DNA from: Eleginops maclovinus
Lineage: Eukaryota; Chordata; Actinopteri; Perciformes; Eleginopidae
Length of the DNA: 64,000 nucleotides
Assembly (NCBI RefSeq): GCF_036324505.1
Contig: NC_086368.1
Span: 8,021,016-8,085,015 of the forward strand
Reading direction: 5' to 3'
This document shows positions 12,423 through 23,100 of this stretch, piece after piece (the first letter of the stretch is position 1; each line of letters starts with the position of its first letter). The position numbers and the translations under genes were made by a program. The notes beneath the pieces were generated by a model. The model did no database searches and was not told where the DNA came from. It saw nothing but the letters and a program-made list of their open reading frames with translations.

Positions 12423-14585
12423 AAACGCACAATATCCTTCAGAAACCTCAAATCCATCTCCCCCCAAGACTTCTCAGCCTCTCTTTCCACCATTCTGTCC
12501 ACCTACCCTCCCCCGCTGTCCACTGACCCCGTTGACCTCGTTAACTACTACAACAAATCTCTCTCCTCCTGTCTTGATCAACTGGCTCCCATCAAATCCA
12601 AATCTGTCACATTCACACACTCTGCCCCCTGGTACAGCCCTGATCTCCGCCACATGAAAACCCGCAAGCGCCAACTCGAACGTCTCCATAAAAAAACCGG
12701 TTTAACAGTCCATCTCCAAGCCTACACAGATCACCTTCTACAGTACAAAGCCGCCCTCAACACTGCCCGCTCCGCATACTACTCAAACCTCATTCACACC
12801 GGCTCAAACAACCACAAGGCTCTCTTTTCCACTGTTAACAAACTTCTAAACCCCATCGACAACATCTCGAACTCCTTTACCGTAGATAAATGCAATTCTT
12901 TCCTCTCATTCTTCCAAACCAAAATTGATACGATCTACAGTTCACTAACCGCCTCCCCCACCCCTCTACCCTCCGCACTCCCATCCACCCCTCTTACCTC
13001 CATACCCCTTTCCAAATTCACACTTACCTCCCCGGCCGACCTATCCAGAATCATCTCAACCATGAAAACTTCTACCTGCACATTAGATCCCATCCCATCC
13101 TCTCTTGTTAAGTACTGTTTCCCCACCATCGCCCCACTTATTTGCAAAATCATCAACTCCTCCCTCAGCTTTCCCTCCGTTCCCCCTTCACTCAAACTAG
13201 CTGCTGTCACCCCCATCATCAAAAAACCCGGTCTAAACCCTGACATCATGAACAATTTCCGGCCCATTTCCAACCTCCCATTTCTGTCAAAAATACTGGA
13301 ACGCGTCGTTGCCTCTCAAATCAAATCCCACCTCAACAATAATGACCTCTTTGAACAATTTCAATCTGGATTCCGCACCCAACACAGCACCGAAACCGCC
13401 CTCCTCAAAATCACAAATGACCTCCTTCTCTCCTCCGACTCCGGCCTACTCTCCATTCTCATCCTCCTTGATCTCTCCGCCGCCTTCGACACCATCAACC
13501 ATTCTATCCTACTCTCCCGCCTGAAATCCCTTCTCAACATCACCGACACTGCCCTCACCTGGTTACACTCCTACCTCACTGACAGAAAACAGTTCATCTA
13601 TGTCAACAACTGCTCCTCCACAACTGCTCCCCTGTCCCAAGGCGTCCCCCAGGGTTCTGTGCTTGGTCCTCTCCTCTTCATCGTCTACCTCCTTCCCCTT
13701 GGCCAAATCATCCGTCGCCCTGGTATCCATTTCCACTGCTACGCTGACGACATCCAACTATACATTTCAACAAAATCCATCACCCCTGTAACCCACTCCA
13801 TCCTGTCAAACTGCCTTTCGGAAATTAAAACCTGGATGCAAGAAAACTTTTTACAACTAAACTACGACAAATCTGATATGATCCTCATTGGTCCAAATTC
13901 CCTCACCCAAACAGCTCAAGATTTCCACCTCACTGTCAACAACTCCACACTGTCCCCCTCCCCCCTCTGCCGCAACCTTGGTATCATCTTCGACAATAAC
14001 CTCAGCTTCAACCATCACATCAAACAAGTCACCAAAACAGCCTTCTTTCACCTCAAAAACATCTCCCGCCTCCGCCCGTCACTATCTTTCACTGCCGCCG
14101 AAACCCTGATCCACGCCTTCATTACATCCCGCCTCGACTACTGCAACAGCATTTTCTATGGTACAACCTCCAAACTCCTCCATAAACTCCAATACATTCA
14201 AAACTCCGCCGCCCGTCTTCTCACCCACACCCGTTCACGCGATCATATCACCCCTGTCCTCCAGAACCTCCACTGGCTCCCCGTCCCTCAGCGTATTCAA
14301 TTCAAACTCCTCCTTCTCACCCACAAAGCCCTCCACAACCAGGCCCCCTCCTACCTCACTGACCTGCTCCATCACTACACCCCTCCCCGTCACCTCCGCT
14401 CCTCTGATGCCAACCTCCTCACTGTCCCTAAAACCAAGCACAGAACCTGGGGAGACAGAGCCTTCTCCGTTGCTGCCCCTACCCTCTGGAATTCCCTCCC
14501 CAACCACATCCGTGACTGCAATGACCTCACACTTTTCAAATCACTACTCAAAACACACCTGTTCCACTCTGCCTATAATTCTTAA
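12423..14585 (+). CDS. L2-type LINE ORF2 fragment: reverse transcriptase, frame intact
   Basis: The frame is open for 720 codons from the 5' truncation point to the stop. It has no native start; the first internal Met is at 12654, giving 643 residues. In Met-12654 numbering, the finger motif NNFRPISNLPFLSKILE is at about 200-216, GFRTQHSTETAL at 239-250, motif A LLDLSAAFDTINH at 271-283, PLSQGVPQGSVLGPLLF at 326-342, and the catalytic box CYADDIQLYIS at 362-372. After it come the thumb and the C-terminal region (LDYCNSIFYG, AARLLTHTRSRDHITPVL, LHWLPVPQRIQFKLLLLTHK) normal for L2 and CR1 proteins. All three catalytic aspartates are present. The upstream AP-like endonuclease is lost by truncation, so the copy cannot move by itself. 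No frameshift or stop occurs, which suggests a young insertion. There is no evident promoter. Confidence 0.85.
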   Translation, partial: KRTISFRNLKSISPQDFSASLSTILSTYPPPLSTDPVDLVNYYNKSLSSCLDQLAPIKSKSVTFTHSAPWYSPDLRHMKTRKRQLERLHKKTGLTVHLQAYTDHLLQYKAALNTARSAYYSNLIHTGSNNHKALFSTVNKLLNPIDNISNSFTVDKCNSFLSFFQTKIDTIYSSLTASPTPLPSALPSTPLTSIPLSKFTLTSPADLSRIISTMKTSTCTLDPIPSSLVKYCFPTIAPLICKIINSSLSFPSVPPSLKLAAVTPIIKKPGLNPDIMNNFRPISNLPFLSKILERVVASQIKSHLNNNDLFEQFQSGFRTQHSTETALLKITNDLLLSSDSGLLSILILLDLSAAFDTINHSILLSRLKSLLNITDTALTWLHSYLTDRKQFIYVNNCSSTTAPLSQGVPQGSVLGPLLFIVYLLPLGQIIRRPGIHFHCYADDIQLYISTKSITPVTHSILSNCLSEIKTWMQENFLQLNYDKSDMILIGPNSLTQTAQDFHLTVNNSTLSPSPLCRNLGIIFDNNLSFNHHIKQVTKTAFFHLKNISRLRPSLSFTAAETLIHAFITSRLDYCNSIFYGTTSKLLHKLQYIQNSAARLLTHTRSRDHITPVLQNLHWLPVPQRIQFKLLLLTHKALHNQAPSYLTDLLHHYTPPRHLRSSDANLLTVPKTKHRTWGDRAFSVAAPTLWNSLPNHIRDCNDLTLFKSLLKTHLFHSAYNS

Positions 14586-14766
14586 CCACCACTTTTCCTA
14601 ATTCTGTTTTTGTTCTGTCTGACTGTTGTATTGTGCTGTTCTATTTACAATGTATCTACTTCTCTGCGTTTTCTTGTGTTTCTGTGTTTTTAAATGTATT
14701 TTAATTACTTATTTTTCATCTGTAAAGTGTCTTTGAGTGATTGAAAAGCGCTTACAAATAAAATGT

Positions 14767-14783
14767 ATTATTATTATTATTAT
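14767..14783. repeat. (TTA)n tail of the L2-type LINE
   Basis: Trinucleotide tail directly after the 3' UTR, followed by the TATAT duplication and the resumed L1 sequence. Confidence 0.9.
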
Positions 14784-14788
14784 TATAT

Positions 14789-15400
14789 AGGTTGTACATG
14801 TTTATTCTAGGATCCTCATACCCTGACTTGCCTTTAGACAGATTGTGGAGACAAGACTATCCTACTCTGGATCCAGAATTTGACTGAGAGGATGTTTGGG
14901 ATAGAGTAAAGGAGACGTCACGTAATCCTAACCATCAACAGATACATTTTAATTTCATACATAGAACTTATTTAACCCCTTGCAAACTTTTCTACATGAA
15001 ACTGATAGACTCTCCCTTGTTTTCCTTTTGTACTCTAAAGTCTCCAGGAACGTTCCTACATATGATGTGGGATTGTCCACCGGTAACACAGTTCTGGTAT
15101 GATGTTGCTTCGACACTGTCAGATCTAGTGGTTGTGTCGGTACCAGCGACTGTCCCTGTTCTGATTCTGAATGATTTTTCAGGACTTCATACTTCTAGAC
15201 TAAATAAGCGCATCATCCTAGCTGGGCTCACGGCTGCCAAAAGATGGTTGTTACGCGATGGAAACCCTCACAGATACTTAACATTAGACAGTGGATTCTT
15301 ACCTTCTTACATGTGGTATATTTGGAATTGTCAACTGCCCGTATTCATGGAGCTACTGAAAAAACTCCGTCCGTTTGGCAGACAGCAGCTGAATCTTTGA
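14789..15400 (+). pseudogene. L1-type ORF2, C-terminal part
   Basis: The L1 frame resumes as LYMFILGSSYPDLPLDRLWR. It has a stop codon near 14884 (FD-stop-EDVW), then HQQIHFNFIHRTYLTPCKLF, and the Cys/His segment FCTLKSPGTFLHMMWDCPPV with QFWYDV, the C-terminal zinc-knuckle-like region of L1 ORF2 proteins. It ends RLNKRIILAGLTAAKRWLL...FGRQQLNL with a stop at 15398-15400. The usual first Cys pair is partly changed (SPLFSFC). The block is continuous with 10825-12421 once the L2-type insert is removed. Confidence 0.85.
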
Positions 15401-15488
15401 AAGGCTTATTGGGGTAACCTTATAACCACAACTATCATCACCCCTTGTGACATTCATTTTATGAATCCTTCTTTCCCCTGAAGTTTGA

Positions 15489-15537
15489 TGTGTGTGTGTG
15501 TGTGTGCGTGCGCGTGCGTGCGTGCGTGTGCGTGTTT
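15489..15537. repeat. TG/CG dinucleotide run in the L1-type 3' UTR
   Basis: A TGTG run passing into GCGTGCGCGTGCGTG and back to TG. It is alternating purine-pyrimidine throughout. Confidence 0.9.
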
Positions 15538-15678
15538 GTCTATTTTATTGAAATTTGGATGCATATTTTTGTGACAAATGGCCGACCTTACACTTTTCAT
15601 GCCCACTCAATATTGTATTGTATTTTTGTATTTTGATGTGCAATTGCTTAATAAAAATTTGGTCACAAAACATTTGTG

Positions 15679-15690
15679 ATACAAAGGAAA
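15679..15690. repeat. Right target-site duplication of the L1-type LINE
   Basis: ATACAAAGGAAA, identical to 10813-10824. Confidence 0.85.
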
Positions 15691-18151
15691 ATAAATATCA
15701 GTTAGACGTTTTCTTTATTTAAATGTGTTACTGTATGTAAACAACAGAACAATGTTACCTTAAAAATAAGAAACCAAGATATTTAGTATCAGATTTGTCC
15801 TCTGCTCAGAGATTTTATTTAAAACTGGCTTTTATTCAGCATATTCAGGCAGTCACCTATAACCCAACAATGAAACACATTAGCACATACTACAGTTTAA
15901 AAAAGCTGACAGTTAAACTCCCACACACTAAGTTATGGGTTTACCTGAACAAAACAAAATAACCAATTTCCAGTAGTGGTGGTATAGATTTGCACCTAAC
16001 ATATTAGGCTACAGAACAGGACAGCTGCACAATCTTGCTAGTAATCCCAGATTTATTAAAAGGAACATTAATCCAATTTGTTTATGGAACTGAAAGAAAA
16101 TACAGTTACCTCTTTATTTATATCCTGATTATGCCCTTACATTCAATCCGTTACTCCCCGAGCCTTCTCATACAGTATGCAATTGTTTGCATTGTCACAT
16201 TTCAAAGCAGCAGTGAAACTTGGATGTTGGACATTTGCATTACGTACGGAGGATGTTACGCTTCACATTGTGTCTTTTTGATGTGTGACAATACAATCTT
16301 ATTGCAGTAAAATATTTAGTAAGCACACTCACATGTATGCATATCCAACAGACATTAACCTTATTTTAGATATATCTTTCCTTATAGTACTCTCTGGAAA
16401 GTTACATAGCAGTTGCCTCAATAGGAATTTTCTTATTCCCTTCAATGTCAGCTGAGAGGCTGTGTCATTTAGAGTTCATGTGATAGGAATGAAATAATCA
16501 TGATACCTACTGATAGAATGCATTTCCATGGCTACAGTTAATATGAAGAAGAGGAAAACTGACAAATGCAAAGCCTTGAGCAACTTATAAAAATATCTGC
16601 AGGAGCAAATAATATCAGCCTTTCTCAAAGTGACACAACACAATAGCTACATTTGTATTCAGTATGTACAAAGAGGAACAGTACATGGCCATCCCATGAC
16701 CTGAGCAGCAAGTACAAGACAAACTTACTCCAGTCCCTTCATGATTTAGTAGTGAAGCCTTAACCCAACCATCTGGATGGTTAAATTAAAGATCTCCAAT
16801 CTGCATCTATTCCTGCATTATAGTGGCTTTAGTGTATTTTATTTATTTTCTCTTCTCTTTTGGATGCTTTGTAGACATCTCAAGCTGACAGAGACACGGA
16901 CAGATTGAGCCAATGGAGGTCAATCGCCATGCACCACTTATTTCTGTGGCAACATCTATTTGTTGAAATGATTTAGAAGTCTTCTCCGATGAAAGTCAAC
17001 CATCCCAACCCAAACAAATGAGAGGTTTTATGTGAACAAAATAGAGCACACAGAAAAGTATCTCTGCTATGTTTCACAAATTGTGATATTGGATAACGGG
17101 ATCAGAAGTTGTTTGTTGAGATTCTGGGAACAATCAAAGATGCCAGTGGTGTTTAATTCAGAATTCACAAAATGTGAGATGTGATTGGCACATTTGGTCA
17201 TGCTCTTTTGAAGCACTGATTAGCAATCAGAATGTTGTTTCACAATAAATTAGTATTGATCTATTTCCAGGAATGCAAAAGCAAACATAATTGATCTTTT
17301 TTAATAAACTTTGAAAGAAATCCAAATTCTTTCTGTACATGGCATGAAATAGAAGCCTTGTTTCCAGTAACTGTGAAGGTCTTGGCAGAAAATCTCTTCC
17401 TTTGTAGTTTCTTCCTTTCCGTTTCTATTCTAGTTTGCTTTAAAGACTCTCTAATATTGGACCAAACAACATAAAACCTTGGCCAACATCCATACAGAGG
17501 ATAGAAATTACATAATGCAAACAGGCAACGTTGTGTTTTTGGCTCAGGTGCAGATGTGTTTCCAACTGTTTCAATCTGCAGGTTTTAGTTAGTACCCCAA
17601 CTCAGTATTTCGTTTAAAGAAAAAATCTTCTTATTTAAAATGCAAGAACTGAAACCACATTGTATAGACACCAGAAATAAAGCGCCACACTTCAGTGAGT
17701 GTCATTCAATAAGCCTAATGAAACCCTGGTGGAAAATAATGACACTCCAACTCAGCAAAGTTGTAGCATAATGACTGGGTCAAGGCCAAAGTCAGTCTCT
17801 GTTTAAATGCAGCCATTATTGTAGGCTTACAGCAAAACAAGCAGCAAAGCACAGCTCTTGTACTGTGGCGTCTGAATACTTCAAGTTATAAATATCCTTA
17901 GGCCTGGTAGTGTTATTTGACTAGTTGTAATTCTTTATTTATGTTTAACAACTCAGAAACATCCAAATCAGAAATAAAGTTGAATTTATAGATTTGGCAA
18001 ATGTTTGAATATGACAGGATATGAAAATCGTTTGATCCATTGAAGAATTTTAGTAATATTAGTCTTAAAAATAAAGTTCATGCAAGGCAGGTCTCAGTAC
18101 CAATACAATGATTCTGGAAAAAGCAAGCTGGTAAAAGATGAATGAAAGCTA
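15691..18151. other. Non-coding, no feature seen
   Basis: Unique AT-rich sequence. Short frames such as the one at 16035-16310 show no recognisable protein. Confidence 0.5.
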
Positions 18152-18611
18152 TCTTTAGACGCAATATGCTCCTTTTTAGGTTAACAATTGTATTTTGTGC
18201 CTCTACTGTATCATGTCTCCATGCTTTAACGTTAAAACAGATCTTTATTTTTCTCACCCTGCCTGTGCTGCAGCACTTCTTTTCACCCTCTGTCTGAAAC
18301 CAGAGCCCAGTCTGCTCTGATTGGTTACCTGGCTGGCTCTGTTGATTGGTCAACTGCTTGGAGATGTCCCGCTCGTAACACGTATAATGTGTTGGAGCGC
18401 TAGCCAATAGAAGTGCAATTGCTACCTTGCGATGTAACTACGTTACGGAAGTAAACAAAGGAGTCCAACGAAGGCATTTAAGGCATGGGAGGAATGTGTG
18501 GGAGAGAAACTCCCTCTGGAGGGAACTTTGGGATTCTAGCCTTTGCACACCGTTTACATACACAAAAACCACAGGAAAGGGAAAACCAAAAAGCATAACA
18601 GGGCCCCTTTA
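18152..18611 (-). mobile_element. MITE family A, copy 2
   Basis: Nearly full length and inverted. The 5' end of the element is at the right (AAAAAGCATAACAGGGCCCC then TTT) and the 3' end at the left (TCTTTAGACGCAATATGCTC). The body has GTCTGCTCTGATTGG, GATTGGTCAACTGC and GCGCTAGCCAATAGAAG. Confidence 0.9.
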
Positions 18612-19242
18612 TTCTTTATTGAAAGGATATTCTATGTGGTTTAACACAAAATAATAATAATTAAAGTACTTTGGGAAGGGGTGTGGTTATCAGACAATGA
18701 TCAGTTGATTGCAAGACAGTTTGGTGAATTATCTTTAATTTATAAAAAAATATAATTGTGATATGTGTTCCCAAGAGACTCTTAAAGTACAGACATAATG
18801 TGCAATGCTTGGCTACACTTTCGGGAAATATGTGGTACAATGTTAACATAATGTATTCCAGCTTGTGTTTCTTTATTTGTTTGTTCTGTTTTTTCTGTTG
18901 AAGAAAAAGTAATGTTTGGTTAAAATAATAATAATGTCTGAACTGTTGATAACCAGAAAGTTTGTTTTCTTTCATAGTGGTGAAGGATGGTGTCTGTCAG
19001 TCAGGCAGGGACATGAAAGACCGCCAAAATAAGAGCGTGAGCTGTCAGGTTGAAGAGACAATATAATTTTCATGTCTTTTCTACACGTTCTCTCATATCT
19101 TTCTACAGCTTCAGATTTGATAAATTGATCAGTAGATGAGCTAATTATTACTTGTAATATAACAAGGTGCAGCATACTATTAATCAGCTTTCATATTTCC
19201 TGTTGTCAGCCTTTAATGGGGAATTTGTGGAAACCTTTGCAG
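18612..19242. other. Non-coding, no feature seen
   Basis: No recognisable gene or repeat. Confidence 0.5.
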
Positions 19243-19507
19243 TATAAAGATAAAGATAAAGAGATAAAGATTCAACTTTATTGTCATTGCACAGAGTACA
19301 AGTACTAGGACAACAAAATGAGTCTCTGCATTTGACCCATCCTAGTGTTAGGAGCAGTGGGCTGCCATTATGTACGGCGCCCGGGGAGCAGTGTAGGTAA
19401 CCAGTGTCTTGCTCAGGGACACCACGGTGGCACTTGGTCTTTCGGGGACTTGAACTGGTGACCTTCCAGTTCCCAGGCCAAGCCCCTATGGACTTTGCCA
19501 CCACCGC
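19243..19507 (-). mobile_element. tRNA-derived SINE
   Basis: Read on the minus strand, it begins with a tRNA-like head: an A-box-like TGGCAAAGTCC and a B box AGTTCAAGTCCCC. A body follows with GCAGCCCACTGCTCCTAACA and CAAATGCAGAGACTCATTTT, then a tail TGCAATGACAATAAAGTTGA followed by ATCTTT repeats. The tail lies at the left (19243-19270), as expected for a minus-strand insertion. The head would have been transcribed by RNA polymerase III. A small piece of the same body is at 6600-6665. Confidence 0.82.
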
Positions 19508-19531
19508 ACAAAAGAAAGAAAGAAAGAAAGC
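19508..19531. repeat. (AAAG)n microsatellite
   Basis: Five to six AAAG units next to the 5' end of the SINE. Confidence 0.9.
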
Positions 19532-19574
19532 ATGTTAGTTTTTTAAAAATATAAACACATGATGAACAAGTACA

Positions 19575-19638
19575 AAATATATATTTATAATATATATATA
19601 TATATATTTATAAATATATATATATATATAATATATAC
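19575..19638. repeat. (TA)n-rich repeat
   Basis: TA dinucleotides with TTTATAA interruptions, about 64 bp, able to form hairpins. Confidence 0.9.
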
Positions 19639-20739
19639 AAAATTAGGATAACATGTAAATGCTCATTATGTAAATTAAATATTATTTGGAACAAATTAAA
19701 CATGTGGTAAAAGTATCAAGCCGTCAGATACAAAGTGCTAAATGCTTTAGATTTGTAATGGCTTGAATACTGTTTTGTTTTTTTAATGAATGATTTAGAC
19801 AGAAAATAATTTACCACTAGCTAAGAACAATTGGACTACCATCAGGCAGATATTCACTTTTTGTTTAATTATGTCAGAAATGCACTGGCGACACAACCAC
19901 CAAACATTTATCATCAAAGGTTATTCTCATTTGGCTCACCATTATCTCATTATGCAAAAATGAGAAGGTTCATGGTGAATACAATAGGATACTGAAAAGA
20001 GTCACGTAAAGAGCAATGTAGGTGGAATTTCTCGCCAGTTCAAAAGTGTTCACGAAAATATTAATTGGTGTTTCAAAATTCTTGAAATAGTATCTCATCA
20101 CTTTTCAGGGAACCATAACAAACTGCCAAATAATTGGTGTAAGACATAAAATGTAAACCAGTTTCAAAGTACAAATCCCCTTTGGTAAAAAATAAAAATG
20201 GTATAATCTAAAATCATTCACACAAGAATATATTTGTATTAAGTATGACTATAGTATTTTATGCATGTTATGAAATAGCCAATACTTAATAGAGACCATT
20301 ATGTAGAGGGAAAGAAAGCTAAATAAATTCATATTTATTAAGGAACTCCTGTTGTTCCTTCATATCACTCTATGGGAAAATCAATTATTCAAACACAGCC
20401 CATTTGAGTGGTAGAGCGCGGCCAAGGTCGAGATTTGACCTTGGGTCTGGGTGAGAAGCTGTCCAGGTATCTGCTACAACCTGCAGACAGCAGGGGGAAA
20501 AAGCCACTCCTCACTGTGAGTCCTGGATTCATTCATAGCTCTGGGTTAACCCACATTCATTTCTCACTGTTTAACACCTCTCCTGGACTGCAATGCAATC
20601 AGTATTCACACATTTGCTGCAACAGTGACAGTAAAAAAGAAAAAATACTCTTCTACATTTATACATGTGCCAACCAATGTGTGAAAGTGTGGCTTATATT
20701 CACAAAAATGAAGAATTTCTATAGTGTTTAGTGTGTACT
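19639..20739. other. Non-coding, no clear feature
   Basis: No recognisable gene. A weak tRNA-like stretch near 20408 was considered and rejected. Confidence 0.45.
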
Positions 20740-21125
20740 TTTAAAGAGGCCCTATTGTGCTTTTTGGGGTTTTCCCTTTCCTGTAGTGTGATGTGTAGGT
20801 TTGTGTGCATGTAAATAGCCTGCAAAGGCTAAAATCCCGAACCCTTGTGCTTCTATTGGCTAGTGTTTCAACACATTCTACGTGATTTGCAAAGAGGATG
20901 GAAGTTTCCAACACATCTCTAATTGGTTGAACATTCACAACAGAGCCGGCCAGTTAACCAATCAGAGCAGACTGTTTTTAGACTGAAGGTGAAAAGAGGT
21001 GCTGCAGAGCAGGCAGCATGAGACAAATAAATACCATTTAGAACATTAAAGCATGTAAACATGTCACGATAGAGGCACACAATACACATTTGAACCTGAA
21101 CATGAGAGTAATGTGTTCTCTTTAA
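20740..21125 (+). mobile_element. MITE family A, copy 3
   Basis: Both ends are present: TTTAAAGAGGCCCTATTGTG at the left, and GAGAGTAATGTGTTCTCTTT at the right followed by AA. The body carries CTATTGGCTAG, CTAATTGGTTG and CCAATCAGAGCAG. Confidence 0.92.
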
Positions 21126-21904
21126 TTAAAAATAATACGTTTGTTTGAGAAGGTGAAGAAATCACTGAAAAAAACCTTGATTTGATTGTCAAGAATAGCA
21201 CACTTAAGAAACAAACTTGATGCTCTGCAATTTTTAACAACTCATAACACATCTGTGTTGTAATTATGATGAATGAAAAGCATTGCAAATGTGATTGCCC
21301 GGTGACTGATAACAGTGAACCACATCTTTTCTTTGTCAGTACAGTGCTAAAAATCTCTTCAGTACAACAATCAATTTGAAGACAATACGGGCAAGAGGGA
21401 GGATAAACGGAGGGGCAATCAGTAAAATCTGCGGCAGAGTTCACCGGAGGATGTGAAGTGAGACCTGGTAAATTGCAAGTATTTTCACACTTTCACACAA
21501 TACAGTATGTTTTTGTAAAGGTAATAACAACAGTTATTTATAAATGAAAAAATGGCTTTATCATAAAATGCATCCTCTAGATAAAATATAACTAATTGAA
21601 ATGCCAGTGTTGCAGTCATAATTGAATAACTTTATTTTTTTTAATGGCTTATAAAACATTTGGTCAAGGAACATCATTTCAAACTGGGCCTTTGGGCTAA
21701 CAGACACATTACAGTGATCGGTGTGCAGAGTACTTTGTGCTGTTAATCCTATGTTTTCTTTATAAATTTTGGATATGTTATATCTTGGCTGGGCTTTGAG
21801 TACAGCTATACATATTTTCAGTTATACGTTTAGTGATTCTCAATTTTGTCTTTGGTGAATAAATTACATAAGAGACATTTGACTTTTATCATTAGTTCAG
21901 TATT
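21126..21904. other. Non-coding, no feature seen
   Basis: A 126-codon minus-strand frame (21064-21444) overlaps the MITE and matches nothing I know. Confidence 0.45.
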
Positions 21905-22045
21905 ACTTGGCTCAGGAACCGGATGGTTGCCGGTTCAAGTCCCCACATGGCGCAAGTACCGATTGAAACTGGTACCTGAAGATGTGCCAGTTCACTTTCT
22001 GGACACCCTCGATCGAGGATCAGGAACCCCTCTGAGTGTTATTTG
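21905..22045 (+). repeat. Degenerate tRNA-derived SINE
   Basis: A B box GGTTCAAGTCC lies at 21932-21942, preceded by an A-box-like TTGGCTCAGGAACCGG. The following GATGTGCCAGTTCACTTTCT then GGACACC resembles the conserved middle of common fish SINEs. The tail is lost. Confidence 0.6.
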
Positions 22046-23100
22046 TTCAAATAAAAAATGTGTTTGTCTTTGAGGTTATTAATTGAATGAACTTAATAAG
22101 TGTGATTCTTAAAACTCATTTTTGTTTGGTTAGTTGATTACATTCAATGTGCATCTTTGGTAAATCTCATATACTTCAAACAAGTCTTTTAACCTGATGT
22201 AGAAAATGGAATTTAACTCATTTGTGTCATGTGTGAGGGAAAACATTACACCATATAATGGTTGGCGGCGATAGGCTCCTCTATGGACTAGGATACATGA
22301 TTGTGTAATGCAGCCTTTCTTTAGTGGGCTGCTTTTGGTAAATTGTGGGGCAGGTCGTTCTCTGCCATCTCCATCCCTTGTGGGAGACACAGAGAAATGC
22401 CCTGTGCGCCACTTGGCACGCTACTGGTGGAGAAGAGCACTTATTTCACCACATTCTCTTTGGGCCGTTGTCTGCCATTTGCTTGCTGTCAGTTTTAGCG
22501 TCTCTGGTTCTGTTAGTGGAATTGTTGTTTGAGGTGGTAATTTTTTGATTATCTGTTGGTACGTTCGTACACCCCTAGGACTAAAAAAGTAATAATGAAT
22601 GCTGCTAGAGCTATGACACTCGTAGTGTCTCTGAGACCCGTTAACCTGTCTGTTTGAAAGGATAATGTGGTTTTGGGCCAAGTCTTTACGTTGGCATCAT
22701 CGTGCCTGACTAATCGCACCATTTTCCACAAAGACCACCTCCTTCACACCCTTTGAGTTGTTAGATTCCAAGGCTCGGAGGGACTCCCTCTGCCCCTATT
22801 CTCTGGGTGTTTGGGATTAGGTTATATTTCAAACACTGGTAGCTACATTTGCGCTTTGTTTGAGCCTGGCGTGCTGCTGTCGGTGTGGAGTGATGCCTTC
22901 CCCTCGCACTCTTTGGTCCTTTCAGTTTTGGAACCGTTTCAATCTCCAGCTCTTTCTCCTTAGGTCCTTCACTACTACCCAGGTCTGAGGGCATGTACAG
23001 TTCTCTCAGCTGGTTTGGTGGGGTCTCTTTGACCTGCTTGTCAATATCAGAAAGCAGAAGACAGCAACAACAAAGCATTCATTTTTTGGCTGGAACAAAG
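22046..23100. other. GC-richer stretch with several minus-strand frames, unidentified
   Basis: Compared with its AT-rich flanks, about 22240-23090 is richer in G and C and holds four separate minus-strand frames of 60-105 codons, the longest at 22761-23078 (lysine- and proline-rich). They are in different frames and I recognise no domain. It could be a decayed gene or an unrecognised mobile element. Confidence 0.3.

Larger units (their letters stand above)
12422..14783 (+). mobile_element. L2-type (Jockey-group) LINE, 5' truncated, nested in the L1-type LINE
   Basis: The insert starts inside the coding region (reading KRTISFRNLKSIS), runs through a full reverse transcriptase to a stop at 14585, then a ~180-bp 3' UTR ending AAAGCGCTTACAAATAAAAT and a (TTA)n tail at 14767-14783. 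TTA-repeat tails after a GAAAAGCGCT-type sequence are characteristic of fish L2 elements. It has a 5-bp target-site duplication. Base use is strikingly C-rich on this strand, unlike the host L1 and the flanks. Confidence 0.88.
10825..15678 (+). mobile_element. L1-type LINE, 5' truncated, interrupted by an L2-type LINE
   Basis: Two coding blocks (10825-12421 and 14789-15400) belong to one L1-clade ORF2. They are followed by a 3' UTR containing a TG/CG run (15489-15537) and an A-rich end (AATAAAAATTTGGTCACAAAA). The unit is bracketed by an exact 12-bp duplication, as expected for target-primed reverse transcription. It is 5' truncated: the endonuclease and the N-terminal part of the reverse transcriptase are absent. 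The L2-type insert occupies 12422-14783, so the L1 copy itself is about 2.5 kb. Confidence 0.9.

Noticed and set aside
12935..14507. Several 60-147-codon frames on both strands inside the L2-type LINE
   Set aside because: Shadow frames of the real 720-codon reverse-transcriptase frame, made long by its C-rich bias.
20408..20460. Possible tRNA or SINE head (GTGGTAGAGCGCGGCC)
   Set aside because: An A-box-like start is present but the B box (GATTTGACC) is poor, and no cloverleaf or SINE tail follows.
21064..21444. 126-codon minus-strand frame
   Set aside because: Partly overlaps the end of a MITE and matches no family I know; it is within chance length for 64 kb of six-frame sequence.
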